Origin: Candidatus Saccharimonadales bacterium
GTDB taxonomy: Bacteria; Patescibacteriota; Saccharimonadia; Saccharimonadales; Saccharimonadaceae
Reading direction: 5' to 3'
Assembly (NCBI GenBank): GCA_035317825.1
Contig: DATHGB010000020.1
Coordinates: 32,651-96,650 of the forward strand
DNA: 64,000 nucleotides
Positions 1-8,817 of this stretch are shown in pieces (positions within the stretch are counted from its first letter, which is position 1; every line of letters begins with the position of its first letter). The notes under the pieces were generated by a model. That model was not told the origin of the DNA, did not search any database, and saw only the letters and a list, made by a program, of their open reading frames with translations. Both the position numbers and the translations under genes were made by a program.

Positions 1-186
<186 letters not shown>

Positions 187-1380
187 CTATAGTTCGTTCG
201 TAAGTTCTGATAAGGATTTTCGCACCCGTCGAATGTGTGATTTAATAAATTTTTGCGTCTTTGCGATTTGCAAAGGGTCTTTTTTACTAAGAAGCTTACG
301 AAACGCTGCTTCGTAGTGGTCCACCATTAAATCCGTACTAAACTTATTAACTACATGCTCCCTACAATCAGCACGCTTAATAGTATCGACCTTGCCTACG
401 GCCTCAACCATTTCGGCAATACTGTGTACGACAAATCCTGTTTTTCCATCAATGATAATTTCCGGGGCTGCACCACGGTGAAGCGAGATAACAGGAGTAC
501 CACAGGCCATTGCCTCAACGGTGGTTTGTCCAAATGGCTCTTCCCATTGCACTGGCGTTAGAACAGCTTTGGCTTTCTGGTAATATTTAGGCAACTGATC
601 CTGATCCATTCTTCCAAGGTACAGAATACGATCATCAAGTTCTGGTTTAATATATTGGTCAAAATATCCTTCACACCCCAAGGCCACGGGACCAATAATA
701 AGCAGGCGATGATTTGATTCTTTGGCGACTTGGATTGCCTCTTTTACGCCTTTTTCTTCGGTGATACGCCCAGTAAATAGTAGATAATCTTCGTGCGTTT
801 CAGAAAATTCAAAAAGGCTCGTATCTGTTCCGTTATAGACCGTCTCTAAGTAAGGTAAGTCTGGGGCATCGCGTCTTTGATTTTTAGATATTGAAATAAA
901 TTGCTGATTTGGACTAGCAAAAAGCTCAAAAAGCTCGCGATACCAAGGATAAATAGGATCATTCAGAGTGTAAACTGTTGGAATATTAGGATGTTCGATA
1001 GCAGTCGAAAGAGCCGATTCAGGATGATGAAAATATAACAGATCAAACTCTCCAGATTCAGCACGTTTATACATTTCCGTGGTCATGTATCGATCCCACA
1101 ACCCATGTACATCATGGGCTAGGTGTTCTCTGTTACTTAGAAGTGCATTAAATTCAGCTTGGTTACGCACAAGTGGCCTAAGATTCATCGTTTCAACAGT
1201 TACATTCTTACCGTGAACTTCTGTACCAATAGGGCCAAATACTGTTACGTGGTGGCCTCGTTCGCCAAGACCTCTTGCAACAGCAGCTGCTAGATCGATT
1301 GGCGCATAGATTATATCGCTTGGACGTGGTATTGGAATAAATGCCCTTACCATCAACGCGATTTTCATCGGCATACTCAT
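187..1380 (-). CDS. GT4-family glycosyltransferase
   Basis: About 397 residues. A retaining GT-B glycosyltransferase with an N-terminal acceptor domain (MKIALMVRAF near the start) and a C-terminal nucleotide-sugar domain carrying FTGRITEEKGV and the EX7E motif in EEPFGQTTVEAMACGTP, followed by GAAPEIIIDGKTGFVV. This is the usual GT4 arrangement, probably cytosolic. I place the start at the ATG at 1378-1380 because GAAG lies shortly upstream and the peptide preceding MSMPMKIALM does not resemble family N-termini; an upstream ATG at 1434 is open but would nearly abut the preceding gene. It follows another GT4 gene by 57 nt and is probably co-transcribed with it. The acceptor is unknown; glycogen/trehalose synthesis or surface glycan are both possible. 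Confidence 0.85.
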   Translation of the reverse strand: MSMPMKIALMVRAFIPIPRPSDIIYAPIDLAAAVARGLGERGHHVTVFGPIGTEVHGKNVTVETMNLRPLVRNQAEFNALLSNREHLAHDVHGLWDRYMTTEMYKRAESGEFDLLYFHHPESALSTAIEHPNIPTVYTLNDPIYPWYRELFELFASPNQQFISISKNQRRDAPDLPYLETVYNGTDTSLFEFSETHEDYLLFTGRITEEKGVKEAIQVAKESNHRLLIIGPVALGCEGYFDQYIKPELDDRILYLGRMDQDQLPKYYQKAKAVLTPVQWEEPFGQTTVEAMACGTPVISLHRGAAPEIIIDGKTGFVVHSIAEMVEAVGKVDTIKRADCREHVVNKFSTDLMVDHYEAAFRKLLSKKDPLQIAKTQKFIKSHIRRVRKSLSELTNEL

Positions 1381-1437
1381 ATAGTTACTTCTTATTTTAG
1401 CACATTTACCTGTGCCCGTCATCGTCGTGATCACGCT

Positions 1438-2637
1438 CTATGTAATATTTTTAGCTATTTTTGTCCGTCTTATTACTTCTTCATATCTGTTAATATATTC
1501 CTTCGTGATTTTACTAGCCGAAAAACGCGCTACGACAGAAGCCCGGCATGCTTCTGGATCAATTTCATGTATTCTATCCATATATTCAGCAAATTCTTCT
1601 TCGTTATTTGCAAGAAAACCATTAACGCCATGGATGATTATTTCTGGAATTGCACCTTTGTTCATTGCGACGACAGGGGTGCCGCACGCAAGAGCTTCAA
1701 TAATAGCCATGCCGAATGGCTCTTCCCAGTCAATCGGAAAAAGTAGTGCCTTCGCCTGTGAAATAAATTTCAATTTCTTTTGCCCGCTAAGATTACCTTC
1801 GTAGGTAATTTGTTGATTATCCACATAAGGCATTACTTTATCCCGGTAGTATTGAAAATCAACAAAATTATTAAATTTACTGTTTGGATTAGCTAGTTCT
1901 AAAAGGAGTTTTTCACTTGACTCAATACCCGCTACAGTTCCCGCCATCCGAAGACGATATCCTTTTCGCGCACATAATTTGGCCGCTGTATGCTGACCTT
2001 TTAGTGCCGAGAGTCGAGCGAGAGTTATAAAATAATCTTTCTTGTCTTTTATATATGGGTACATCTCGGGATCGATGGCATTATACACTTTGTCTAATGT
2101 CTGATGGTGAACTTGTTTTGGCAATAAACGCGTCATCGCTTCGGATATCGCAACGATATACATATTTCCCATATCGCCGAGTAACTCTAGATATGTACGT
2201 CTTTCAGGGATGCCTTGCTCGCTCATACTCTTAGAGTTAGTTGGGGGTACATGAAGAGTATGGAGTACCGGGGGGATACCGGCTAGCTGCGTTGCCAATG
2301 CCCAGAATTGAGGGCCGATTAGCTCATTATGGTCATGCACAATGTCAAATGCGCCATCTTTACGGATTTCGTTAAGTGCAAATTGCATGTGGGCTAAAAC
2401 GATAGGGAGTGCCTCGGTATACGGTCGGTGAATGTTTTCAATTTGCTCAGTTTTATATAGGCTATGTGTTTTAACACCATGCATTTTTCGTGCGCCATTT
2501 CCAAATATTTCTACCTCTACATTCTGTCTGAGTAATTCATCGACGAGTGTCTGCAAGACTAGCTCGATACCCCCAAAGCCCTTAACAGGAAGTGCGATCC
2601 AAGGTGGTGCAATTATCGCAACGCGCAGCCGGGACAT
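1438..2637 (-). CDS. GT4-family glycosyltransferase (first of the pair)
   Basis: About 399 residues with a GT-B fold. The N-terminal glycine-rich acceptor loop reads PVKGFGGIELVLQTL, and the C-terminal domain has LARLSALKGQHTA and the EX7E motif EEPFGMAIIEALACGTP followed by GAIPEIIIHGVNGFLA. The start at 2635-2637 (MSRLRVAI) is preferred over 2676 because AAGGGG lies about 8-10 nt upstream and the peptide matches where GT4 proteins begin. It is paralogous to the next gene downstream (related EX7E region), suggesting the two act in sequence on one glycan. It is transcribed away from the debranching-type glucosidase gene. The sugar donor is not deducible. Confidence 0.85.
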   Translation of the reverse strand: MSRLRVAIIAPPWIALPVKGFGGIELVLQTLVDELLRQNVEVEIFGNGARKMHGVKTHSLYKTEQIENIHRPYTEALPIVLAHMQFALNEIRKDGAFDIVHDHNELIGPQFWALATQLAGIPPVLHTLHVPPTNSKSMSEQGIPERRTYLELLGDMGNMYIVAISEAMTRLLPKQVHHQTLDKVYNAIDPEMYPYIKDKKDYFITLARLSALKGQHTAAKLCARKGYRLRMAGTVAGIESSEKLLLELANPNSKFNNFVDFQYYRDKVMPYVDNQQITYEGNLSGQKKLKFISQAKALLFPIDWEEPFGMAIIEALACGTPVVAMNKGAIPEIIIHGVNGFLANNEEEFAEYMDRIHEIDPEACRASVVARFSASKITKEYINRYEEVIRRTKIAKNIT

Positions 2638-2726
2638 ATTAGATGGCCCCTTGATTGTAGCGCCCATAAACAGCATACCGCATAGTTAAATTCATTGTAC
2701 CACAAGCCAAATGCTATACTAAAGCC

Positions 2727-4298
2727 ATGAAGATTGGTAGCCAGATCCCGATTGAAATACCTGCGGATCTTTCCGATTACATTTTTTCGGGTGAGCATGT
2801 TGTCAATATCGAGTATTTCGTCAGTACACCCCCAACTAGGGCGCCCTCTGGATTGCAAGAATTATACCGCTTAGCACAGGCCAAGGTAAATAATAAACTT
2901 TACGAATTTAATCCTCCGCTTGCCTCTCTCGCCCTTAAATCGGATGATATCGCTTCGCACGAACTTCATCTGTATGAAGCTCTGTTTGGACGGGATTCGT
3001 TACGCGTTGGCATGGATCTTTTATCGATGTTTCCACAACTTACCCGTGCAACCCTTTTAGCACTTGCCTCTTACCAAGGAACGGAAACATATGCACGCCG
3101 CGAGGAAGAGCCGGGGCGAATTCCTCATGAAATACGAGATGCTCATGATCCAATAGCCCAAAAACAAACTGAAGAATTTGGCTGGGAGTGGCCTTACTAC
3201 GGTTCGGTGGATGCAACACCTGAATTTATTCGTACGCTTGCCGCATACCATAACCGAACTGCCAAGAATGAAAACTTTTTAAACCAAAAATTTACAGATA
3301 AAAACGGGGTCTCACGTACTATGGCCGACGCCTTTACGGGTGCGGCTGATTGGATTATACGCCGGACGAGTAAAAATCCAGAGGGGCTACTCGAATCAAA
3401 AGCAGCAATTCCACATGGACTCGAGAATCAAGCATGGAAAGATTCGTGGGATGCTTATTTTGATCATAGCGGACGCCAAGCGAACCACAAACAGGGCGTT
3501 GCATCCATTGAGGTGCAGCGGCTCGCATATGACGCCCTTCTGGATGCTGCACATCTTTACGACACAGTCTTGAATCAGCCTGACAAAGCCAAAGAAGCAC
3601 GAATTAGCGCCGAACAATTGCAACGATCAATATTCACACATTTTTGGACTCTTCAGCGCGGAGGATTTTTCGTACTAGGTACCGACCGCGATGACACAGG
3701 TACCCTTCGTCAGCTTGATGTTCGTACTTCAAATATGGGGCATCTGCTTCATTCTCGCCTGCTTGCGGGCGATGATCCACAAAAAGTTACCTACCGCGAA
3801 GCAATTGTTCGGCAGCTCTTCTCGCCTGAAATGCTTACCCCTAGCGGAATTCGCACACTCGCATCGGATGAACCTCGCTTTCGGCCAGGAGCATATCACA
3901 ATGGCAGTGTCTGGCTTTGGGACACACATTTTATCGCCAAAGGGTTACGGCGTCACGGCTACAACCACCTTGCCGATACATTAGGTGAACGATTATTCCG
4001 GGTTATTGATGCCACTCATGCGTTTCCTGAATTTGTACGTGGAGATGGGTCGCCAGCACCAATGCTCAATAATAGGATTGTTGATGTGTGGGATAGTACC
4101 TATGAGCGTATGAACCGTATCGAACAACCGCCCCAACAAATTCAAGCTTGGTCGGTGGCAGCTATCCTAGCGATTAAACACTACAATCGTATGGCAGCTC
4201 AAAGACCTAAATCTAACCCAAGCGACTTTGAACAAGCTATTTTACGACAAATTAGCGAGTACGATCTTCATTTAACAGAGCCGCTAGAACTCCATTAG
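2727..4298 (+). CDS. Amylo-alpha-1,6-glucosidase-type (glycogen debranching) glycoside hydrolase
   Basis: 523 residues, soluble, no signal peptide. Motifs typical of the (alpha/alpha)6 glucosidase domain of debranching enzymes are present: LFGRDS (about 86-91), GRIPHE (130-135), YYGSVDATPEFI (157-168) and GAYHNGSVWLWDT (about 386-398). Known relatives remove alpha-1,6-linked glucose from limit dextrins; the separate transferase domain of eukaryotic debranchers is absent. A TGC-TATACT extended -10 box (2715-2720) ends 6 nt before the ATG and no Shine-Dalgarno sequence is seen, so the mRNA may be leaderless. Its last 47 nt overlap the 3' end of the convergent trehalase gene. Family assignment is firm; substrate is inferred. 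Confidence 0.85.
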   Translation: MKIGSQIPIEIPADLSDYIFSGEHVVNIEYFVSTPPTRAPSGLQELYRLAQAKVNNKLYEFNPPLASLALKSDDIASHELHLYEALFGRDSLRVGMDLLSMFPQLTRATLLALASYQGTETYARREEEPGRIPHEIRDAHDPIAQKQTEEFGWEWPYYGSVDATPEFIRTLAAYHNRTAKNENFLNQKFTDKNGVSRTMADAFTGAADWIIRRTSKNPEGLLESKAAIPHGLENQAWKDSWDAYFDHSGRQANHKQGVASIEVQRLAYDALLDAAHLYDTVLNQPDKAKEARISAEQLQRSIFTHFWTLQRGGFFVLGTDRDDTGTLRQLDVRTSNMGHLLHSRLLAGDDPQKVTYREAIVRQLFSPEMLTPSGIRTLASDEPRFRPGAYHNGSVWLWDTHFIAKGLRRHGYNHLADTLGERLFRVIDATHAFPEFVRGDGSPAPMLNNRIVDVWDSTYERMNRIEQPPQQIQAWSVAAILAIKHYNRMAAQRPKSNPSDFEQAILRQISEYDLHLTEPLELH

Positions 4299-5823
4299 TC
4301 CAACCAAATCCATCTTGCAAAGGATATTCCCCGCCTCCTCCCTGGCCTTGGCTTGCAACATCATATTTCTCAACTAGCTTGCCACTTTCATTAAAAATCT
4401 TCGTATTTGAAGCAATCCAGCGTTCTTTTATTGTTTCAGCTAGATGATGGTATCCGTAGTTTCGTAAGCCTTCAATTGCCACCCATTGAAGCGGTGCCCA
4501 ACCATTTGGCGAATCCCATTGCTGCCCTGTTGCTTCGAGTGTCGTTGTCAGTCCACCTGCTTTTAGGAAATGCGTCTTCAGTTTTTCTGCCACGGCCGCA
4601 GCCTGTTTTGCCGTAGCGATTTTAGCATATAACGGAAAAACGCCGGCAAGCGTCAAATGCCCTGTCTCTTCTTGATGATGGAAGTTATAGTCAACAAAGA
4701 ATTGCTGCTCATCACTCCAGCAATAGTCATTAATCGAACGCATGCGACGTTCGGCAGCGGTCTGAAATTTACGTGCAAGAATTGGCTGGAACAACAGCCG
4801 GTATGCTTCAGCGATCGTCTCTTCTAGTTGATACAGAAGACAATTTAAATCAACAGGTATAATATCTGCCGTATGAATAGTACGGATATCCTTAGGGTCG
4901 CTAAACCAACGTGAACTAAAATCCCATCCTGATTCGGCACCTGCCCTTAGATGCAGATACAGTCTGTCAGCCTGTCGTTCTGGCGATAGATCAGCCGTTT
5001 CAACATCCTCGCGTAGTGATTCCGGTCGGGGTGTCGTTTTGTTATCGTAATAACGATTCAGCAGTGTGCCATTTGGCATTTCAACGACGCGCGCAAATGC
5101 TTTATGCTCGTATTTATCCAGCGTACGACGGCCCTTCATCCAGAATCTATATTCAAGCAGCATGTACGGCAAGTATTCGACGTAGGTACGGCTTCGGCCT
5201 TTATGGCGTGCTAAAAGTTTCACCATTTGTGAAAAAAACGGAGGCTGCGACCGGCTTAGAAAGTACGTACGATTGGCTGTCGGAATGAACCCGAATTTAC
5301 GAATCATATACGCATAGTTTTTGATCATACCTTCGATCATATCCCAGCGGTTATCGGCCGCCAGACCTAACATAATGAAGTAACTATCCCAGTAGAACTG
5401 CTCTGAAAAACGTCCGCCAGGTACGATATACGCGTGTGGTAACGCGATTAGCGAGCCTCTGTTGCGTCGGTTCTTTCGTTCTAACACGCTCCAAAGTTCT
5501 GCAATATGTTCGCGCACATTCATATTCGGATCAGTATGATATGCGGTTTGGTATCCGCTAAACTCGTAAAAATGACGCGATACAAAATCACGAAGGTCAA
5601 ATTCTGGATCGCTTTTCGCTAGCAAATATTCCTGCTGGATTTGCTTCATACGGCGGCGAGGAATTAAATCAACGAAAGTTTTACCGTCCCCATACACTTG
5701 TTCTTTTTGAACGTCACTGAATAAATCACCCAGTGCTTCGTCTGGACTTTTAGATAATGGGACTAGTGCGCCAGCAGTAGCGACCAAAGCGGATTTTAAC
5801 TTATCTTCTCGTGGTATTTTCAT
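4252..5823 (-). CDS. Trehalase (GH37)
   Basis: 523 residues. Both trehalase signatures are present: PGGRFSEQFYWDSYF (about 135-149) and QWDSPNGWAPLQW (about 434-446), plus ESGWDFSSRW near residue 300, which in the family carries the catalytic aspartate. The enzyme hydrolyses trehalose to two glucose molecules. I see no convincing signal peptide (the N-terminus is charged, MKIPREDKLK), so it is probably cytosolic, although residues 11-22 are mildly hydrophobic. It converges on the debranching-type glucosidase with a 47-nt tail-to-tail overlap. Many Actinobacteria accumulate trehalose, so an episymbiont could use this enzyme to consume a host sugar; that is inference. Confidence 0.93.
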   Translation of the reverse strand: MKIPREDKLKSALVATAGALVPLSKSPDEALGDLFSDVQKEQVYGDGKTFVDLIPRRRMKQIQQEYLLAKSDPEFDLRDFVSRHFYEFSGYQTAYHTDPNMNVREHIAELWSVLERKNRRNRGSLIALPHAYIVPGGRFSEQFYWDSYFIMLGLAADNRWDMIEGMIKNYAYMIRKFGFIPTANRTYFLSRSQPPFFSQMVKLLARHKGRSRTYVEYLPYMLLEYRFWMKGRRTLDKYEHKAFARVVEMPNGTLLNRYYDNKTTPRPESLREDVETADLSPERQADRLYLHLRAGAESGWDFSSRWFSDPKDIRTIHTADIIPVDLNCLLYQLEETIAEAYRLLFQPILARKFQTAAERRMRSINDYCWSDEQQFFVDYNFHHQEETGHLTLAGVFPLYAKIATAKQAAAVAEKLKTHFLKAGGLTTTLEATGQQWDSPNGWAPLQWVAIEGLRNYGYHHLAETIKERWIASNTKIFNESGKLVEKYDVASQGQGGGGEYPLQDGFGWTNGVLAALLNEDRTR

Positions 5824-5918
5824 ATTTTTAACCTGGTTATACTATAGTGGTTGTGCTTGTTAGAAGCAAGGTGTTCAAAATAAATGTTACGCTTTTTTTG
5901 TGTACCATTTAGACGCAG

Positions 5919-5963
5919 GCATTACTCAAAAAGAGCTACTCGCTAGCTCTTTTTGAGTAATGC
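5919..5963 (-). terminator. Strong hairpin downstream of typA
   Basis: A perfect 20-bp stem (5919-5938 paired with 5944-5963) with a 5-nt loop lies just after the typA stop codon. The stem includes AAAAAGAGC and GCTCTTTTT, so A and T runs are inside the stem on both strands and it could act in either direction. Confidence 0.8.
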
Positions 5964-5970
5964 AGAGTTA

Positions 5971-7794
5971 TTAGTTTTTGTTAGCGCGTTTTCGCAAGTT
6001 TGGATCAAGGTGACGTTTACGTAATCGTAATGATTTTGGCGTTACTTCCAAAAGTTCGTCATCTTCCAAAAAGTCGATACACTGTTCAAGGCTAAGGTCA
6101 GTAAATGGTGTTAGCTGAACCGTTCCGTCGCTTGAAGACGTACGCATGTTCGTTAGCTGTTTGCCACGGCAAACGTTAACGTCTAGGTCATCGCCACGAG
6201 TGTTTTGGCCAACGATCATTCCTTGGTATACGGTAGTACCTGGACCAACGAATAACGTTCCACGGGATTCAGCGTTATCGAGTGCGTAGGCAGTCGTAGA
6301 ACCAGCTTCGGTTGCCATTAGCGCACCGCTTCTGGTTTTTTGTAGTTTGGCGCCAAGTGGTTCGTAACCATGTGGCAAGCTGTTCATAATGACCGTACCT
6401 TTTGTAGCGGTCAAAAGAAGATTCCTTAGGCCAATCATAGCGCGAGTTGGTAACACGTACGTCGTACGTGATGTTCCACTACTTGTTTGCGTTTGATTAA
6501 GCATGGCAGCGCGGCGCGTTCCTAGTTCTTGGCTAACAGCACCGAGGAATTCAGGACCAACTTCGACGAGTAGTTCTTCGACAGGTTCTTTTATGACACC
6601 GTCTTCTTCGATTGTCACAACCTGAGGACGACCCACTTCAAATTCATAGCCTTCACGGCGAAGTGTTTCGATAAGTACGGAAAGGTGGAGTTCACCACGA
6701 CCAGATACGACAAATCCGATGTTTTCGTCACGTACACGAAGGCTGACGTTTGTTTCAAGTTCTTTCTTTAGGCGGTCACCAATTTGACGAGAGGTATTAA
6801 ATTCACCTTCTTTACCCTTTAACGGGCTGGTGTTTGGGCCTAGGTACATGCTAAGTGTTGGCGCTTCGATGTCAATCACTGGAAGTGCTTCTGGGTTTTC
6901 TTTGTCAGCAATCGTTTCACCAATGTGCGCATCGGCAATACCCGTTAACGCAACGATATCTCCGGCAATCGCACCGTCAATTTCTTCACGGTTAAGTCCG
7001 CGATAACCAAAAATCTTGTCGATTTTGGAGTTAATCTGTGTGCCGTCACGTTTGATTAGCGTAACTTGCTGGTTTTTCGTTACGTTTCCGCGGGAAACAC
7101 GACCGATTGCATACTTACCAAGGAATGAATCGTATTGAAGTGACGTTACAAGAAGTTGTAATGGTTTTTCTGTATCAACGGTTGGAGCAGGAATATCATT
7201 GATAATTGCATCGAAAATAGGCGTAAGATCAGCGTGTTCTGAGGTGTTATCAGGTAGTTCCACCCATGCTTTTCCTTCGCGGCCGATTGCATAGTACACA
7301 GGATAGTGCAGCTGGCTATCGTCGATTGCAAGTTCTAGGAATAGATCAGAGATCTCATCAACGACTTCATCAATACGACGTGAAGGCTTATCGATTTTGT
7401 TAACCACAACAACAGGCTTTAGACCAAGTTCAAGCGCTTTTGAAAGAACGAACTTCGTCTGCGGCATCGGACCTTCTTGGGCGTCAACGATCAGAAGGAC
7501 TCCGTCAGCCATGTTAAGCGTACGTTCAACTTCACCACTAAAGTCGGCGTGACCTGGTGTGTCGATAATGTTAATTTTGTAATCGTCGTGATAGATAGAT
7601 GTTTGTTTGGCGGTAATCGTAATGCCACGTTCGTGTTCTTGATCACCACTGTCCATGATCAATTCCTGGCTCATTTCAGCCTGGTTATCACGAAAAGTAT
7701 TACTTTGCTTTAAAAGCCCATCAACCAGAGTAGTCTTGCCATGGTCGACGTGAGCGATAATTGCGATATTGCGGATGTGTTTTGTATCAATCAT
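5971..7794 (-). CDS. typA: Translational GTPase TypA/BipA
   Basis: 607 residues, the usual TypA length. The G domain has AHVDHGKTTLVDGLL (G1, about 15-29), RGITITAKQ (switch I region), DTPGHADFSGEVER (G3) and VVNKIDKP (G4). It is followed by the elongation-factor domain II, the EF-G-like domains with GRGELHLSVLIE, and the BipA-specific C-terminal domain (NMRTSSSDGTV...RLRKRHLDPN). The protein binds the 70S ribosome at the EF-G site and helps ribosome assembly and translation under stress or cold. AGGGG lies about 14 nt upstream of the ATG, inside a small hairpin. The gene stands alone, with its own downstream terminator. Confidence 0.97.
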   Translation of the reverse strand: MIDTKHIRNIAIIAHVDHGKTTLVDGLLKQSNTFRDNQAEMSQELIMDSGDQEHERGITITAKQTSIYHDDYKINIIDTPGHADFSGEVERTLNMADGVLLIVDAQEGPMPQTKFVLSKALELGLKPVVVVNKIDKPSRRIDEVVDEISDLFLELAIDDSQLHYPVYYAIGREGKAWVELPDNTSEHADLTPIFDAIINDIPAPTVDTEKPLQLLVTSLQYDSFLGKYAIGRVSRGNVTKNQQVTLIKRDGTQINSKIDKIFGYRGLNREEIDGAIAGDIVALTGIADAHIGETIADKENPEALPVIDIEAPTLSMYLGPNTSPLKGKEGEFNTSRQIGDRLKKELETNVSLRVRDENIGFVVSGRGELHLSVLIETLRREGYEFEVGRPQVVTIEEDGVIKEPVEELLVEVGPEFLGAVSQELGTRRAAMLNQTQTSSGTSRTTYVLPTRAMIGLRNLLLTATKGTVIMNSLPHGYEPLGAKLQKTRSGALMATEAGSTTAYALDNAESRGTLFVGPGTTVYQGMIVGQNTRGDDLDVNVCRGKQLTNMRTSSSDGTVQLTPFTDLSLEQCIDFLEDDELLEVTPKSLRLRKRHLDPNLRKRANKN

Positions 7795-7890
7795 AAAAAT
7801 AGACCCCTAATAATGGTGGGGCTTCCCTTTAGATCAATATTAGCATAAGTTGCGATATTTTTCAATAGGTGATCTAGTATAGTAACCGAG

Positions 7891-8112
7891 CTAAACCCAG
7901 CTACCGCCCTGACGCACTTTATCCGTCACAGGAATTGGTACTCCGCCCTTGATTGCCCATTCGATCTGGGGGTCAATTTCTATGCTCATCGTATCTTCGT
8001 TAGACAGAACGACGCCGTCACCGACTTTCAGACCAAAACCAATGTATCTCCGCCTACTGTCACAGGGTAGTAAACATTGGTAGAGCAACGCTAGCTGAGA
8101 CAGGGTAACCAT
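7891..8112 (-). CDS. Small hypothetical protein, possibly a gene remnant
   Basis: A 73-codon frame whose C-terminal half (residues about 25-73) has ordinary protein character, including LKVGDGVVLSNEDTMSIEI and KGGVPIPVTDKV. The frame stays open upstream of the ATG for about 23 codons, and AAAGGAGA occurs near 8165-8172, but no ordinary start codon lies at the right distance from it. That could mean a decayed gene, a non-standard start, or chance. No family recognised. It sits between typA and the marR gene on the same strand. Confidence 0.3.
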   Translation of the reverse strand: MVTLSQLALLYQCLLPCDSRRRYIGFGLKVGDGVVLSNEDTMSIEIDPQIEWAIKGGVPIPVTDKVRQGGSWV

Positions 8113-8268
8113 CGTACCTGAAATCTGTTGCCAGTTATACAGACGGCGAGCCGCCCGACCCTGTCTCCTTTACTTAATTCACTTATTCATAAGCGTGTTG
8201 CTATTATTTATAGCGGATATAACTCTCTGTCGGCCAAAAGCCCTCTACAAAGGTTATCCATAAAGAAA

Positions 8269-8706
8269 TTATGCGTTTACTGGAGAAGGTTGCAGGATCA
8301 ATGATAGTAGCGATTTTAGCTCGACATTTTGAGTTATCGTTAGCTGTTTGAACTCGGGTAGTTCGTACTGTACGAGCGCTTCTAAAAGTTCCTTACGGAG
8401 CTTTTCACCCTTTAACGTTAAGCTGATCATTTTAACGCGGCGGTCTTCGGGTTTTTCTTCTCGGGCTATATACCCCTGAGAAAGAAGGCGGTCGACAATA
8501 CCAGTTACATTTGATGCGTCGCAAAAAAGCATACAAGAAATAGTATTCATCGGAATCGGTTCACGGGGCGTCATAGAACACAGCGTATACAGTTGCATCA
8601 CCGTTAAATCATGAGTTTCGGCGAGCTTCATAAGCCCATGTTTCGCCCTAAATGCTACTTGCAGAAGCATCCAGTATAGATTTTCCGATTCCTTATTTTC
8701 TTTCAT
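8269..8706 (-). CDS. MarR-family transcriptional regulator
   Basis: 145 residues. The MarR winged-helix layout is clear: an N-terminal dimerisation helix, VMQLYTLCSM, a recognition-helix region (MNTISCMLFCDASNVTGIVDRLLSQGYI, about residues 52-79), and a wing with REEKPEDRRVKMISLTLKGEKL. EDRRxKxxxLTxKG is a hallmark of the family. It is divergent from the DHA2 exporter gene; the intergenic region carries a perfect inverted repeat over the exporter promoter. The simplest reading is that it represses the exporter and releases DNA on binding a small aromatic or drug-like ligand. An unusual Cys pair (SMTPRE region and LFCDASN) might sense oxidation, but this is speculation. Confidence 0.92.
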   Translation of the reverse strand: MKENKESENLYWMLLQVAFRAKHGLMKLAETHDLTVMQLYTLCSMTPREPIPMNTISCMLFCDASNVTGIVDRLLSQGYIAREEKPEDRRVKMISLTLKGEKLRKELLEALVQYELPEFKQLTITQNVELKSLLSLILQPSPVNA

Positions 8707-8745
8707 AACTATATTTTACCTTATATTTTCTATTTTGCAAAGTAC

Positions 8746-8782
8746 TTGACTAGTTCAACTATCTTGAATTAAAATAGTTGAA
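8746..8782 (+). promoter_or_regulatory. Exporter promoter overlapped by a MarR-type operator
   Basis: TTGACT (8746-8751) and TAAAAT (8770-8775) are separated by 18 bp and form a sigma-70 promoter for the DHA2 exporter. A perfect 9-bp inverted repeat, TTCAACTAT (8754-8762) and ATAGTTGAA (8774-8782) with an 11-bp gap, covers the spacer and the -10 box. Bound repressor would block RNA polymerase. The MarR gene starts 40 bp away on the other strand, so the site may also autoregulate it. Confidence 0.8.
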
Positions 8783-8817
8783 GTAACAAACTAATTTATA
8801 TTCAAGAAAGGATATAC

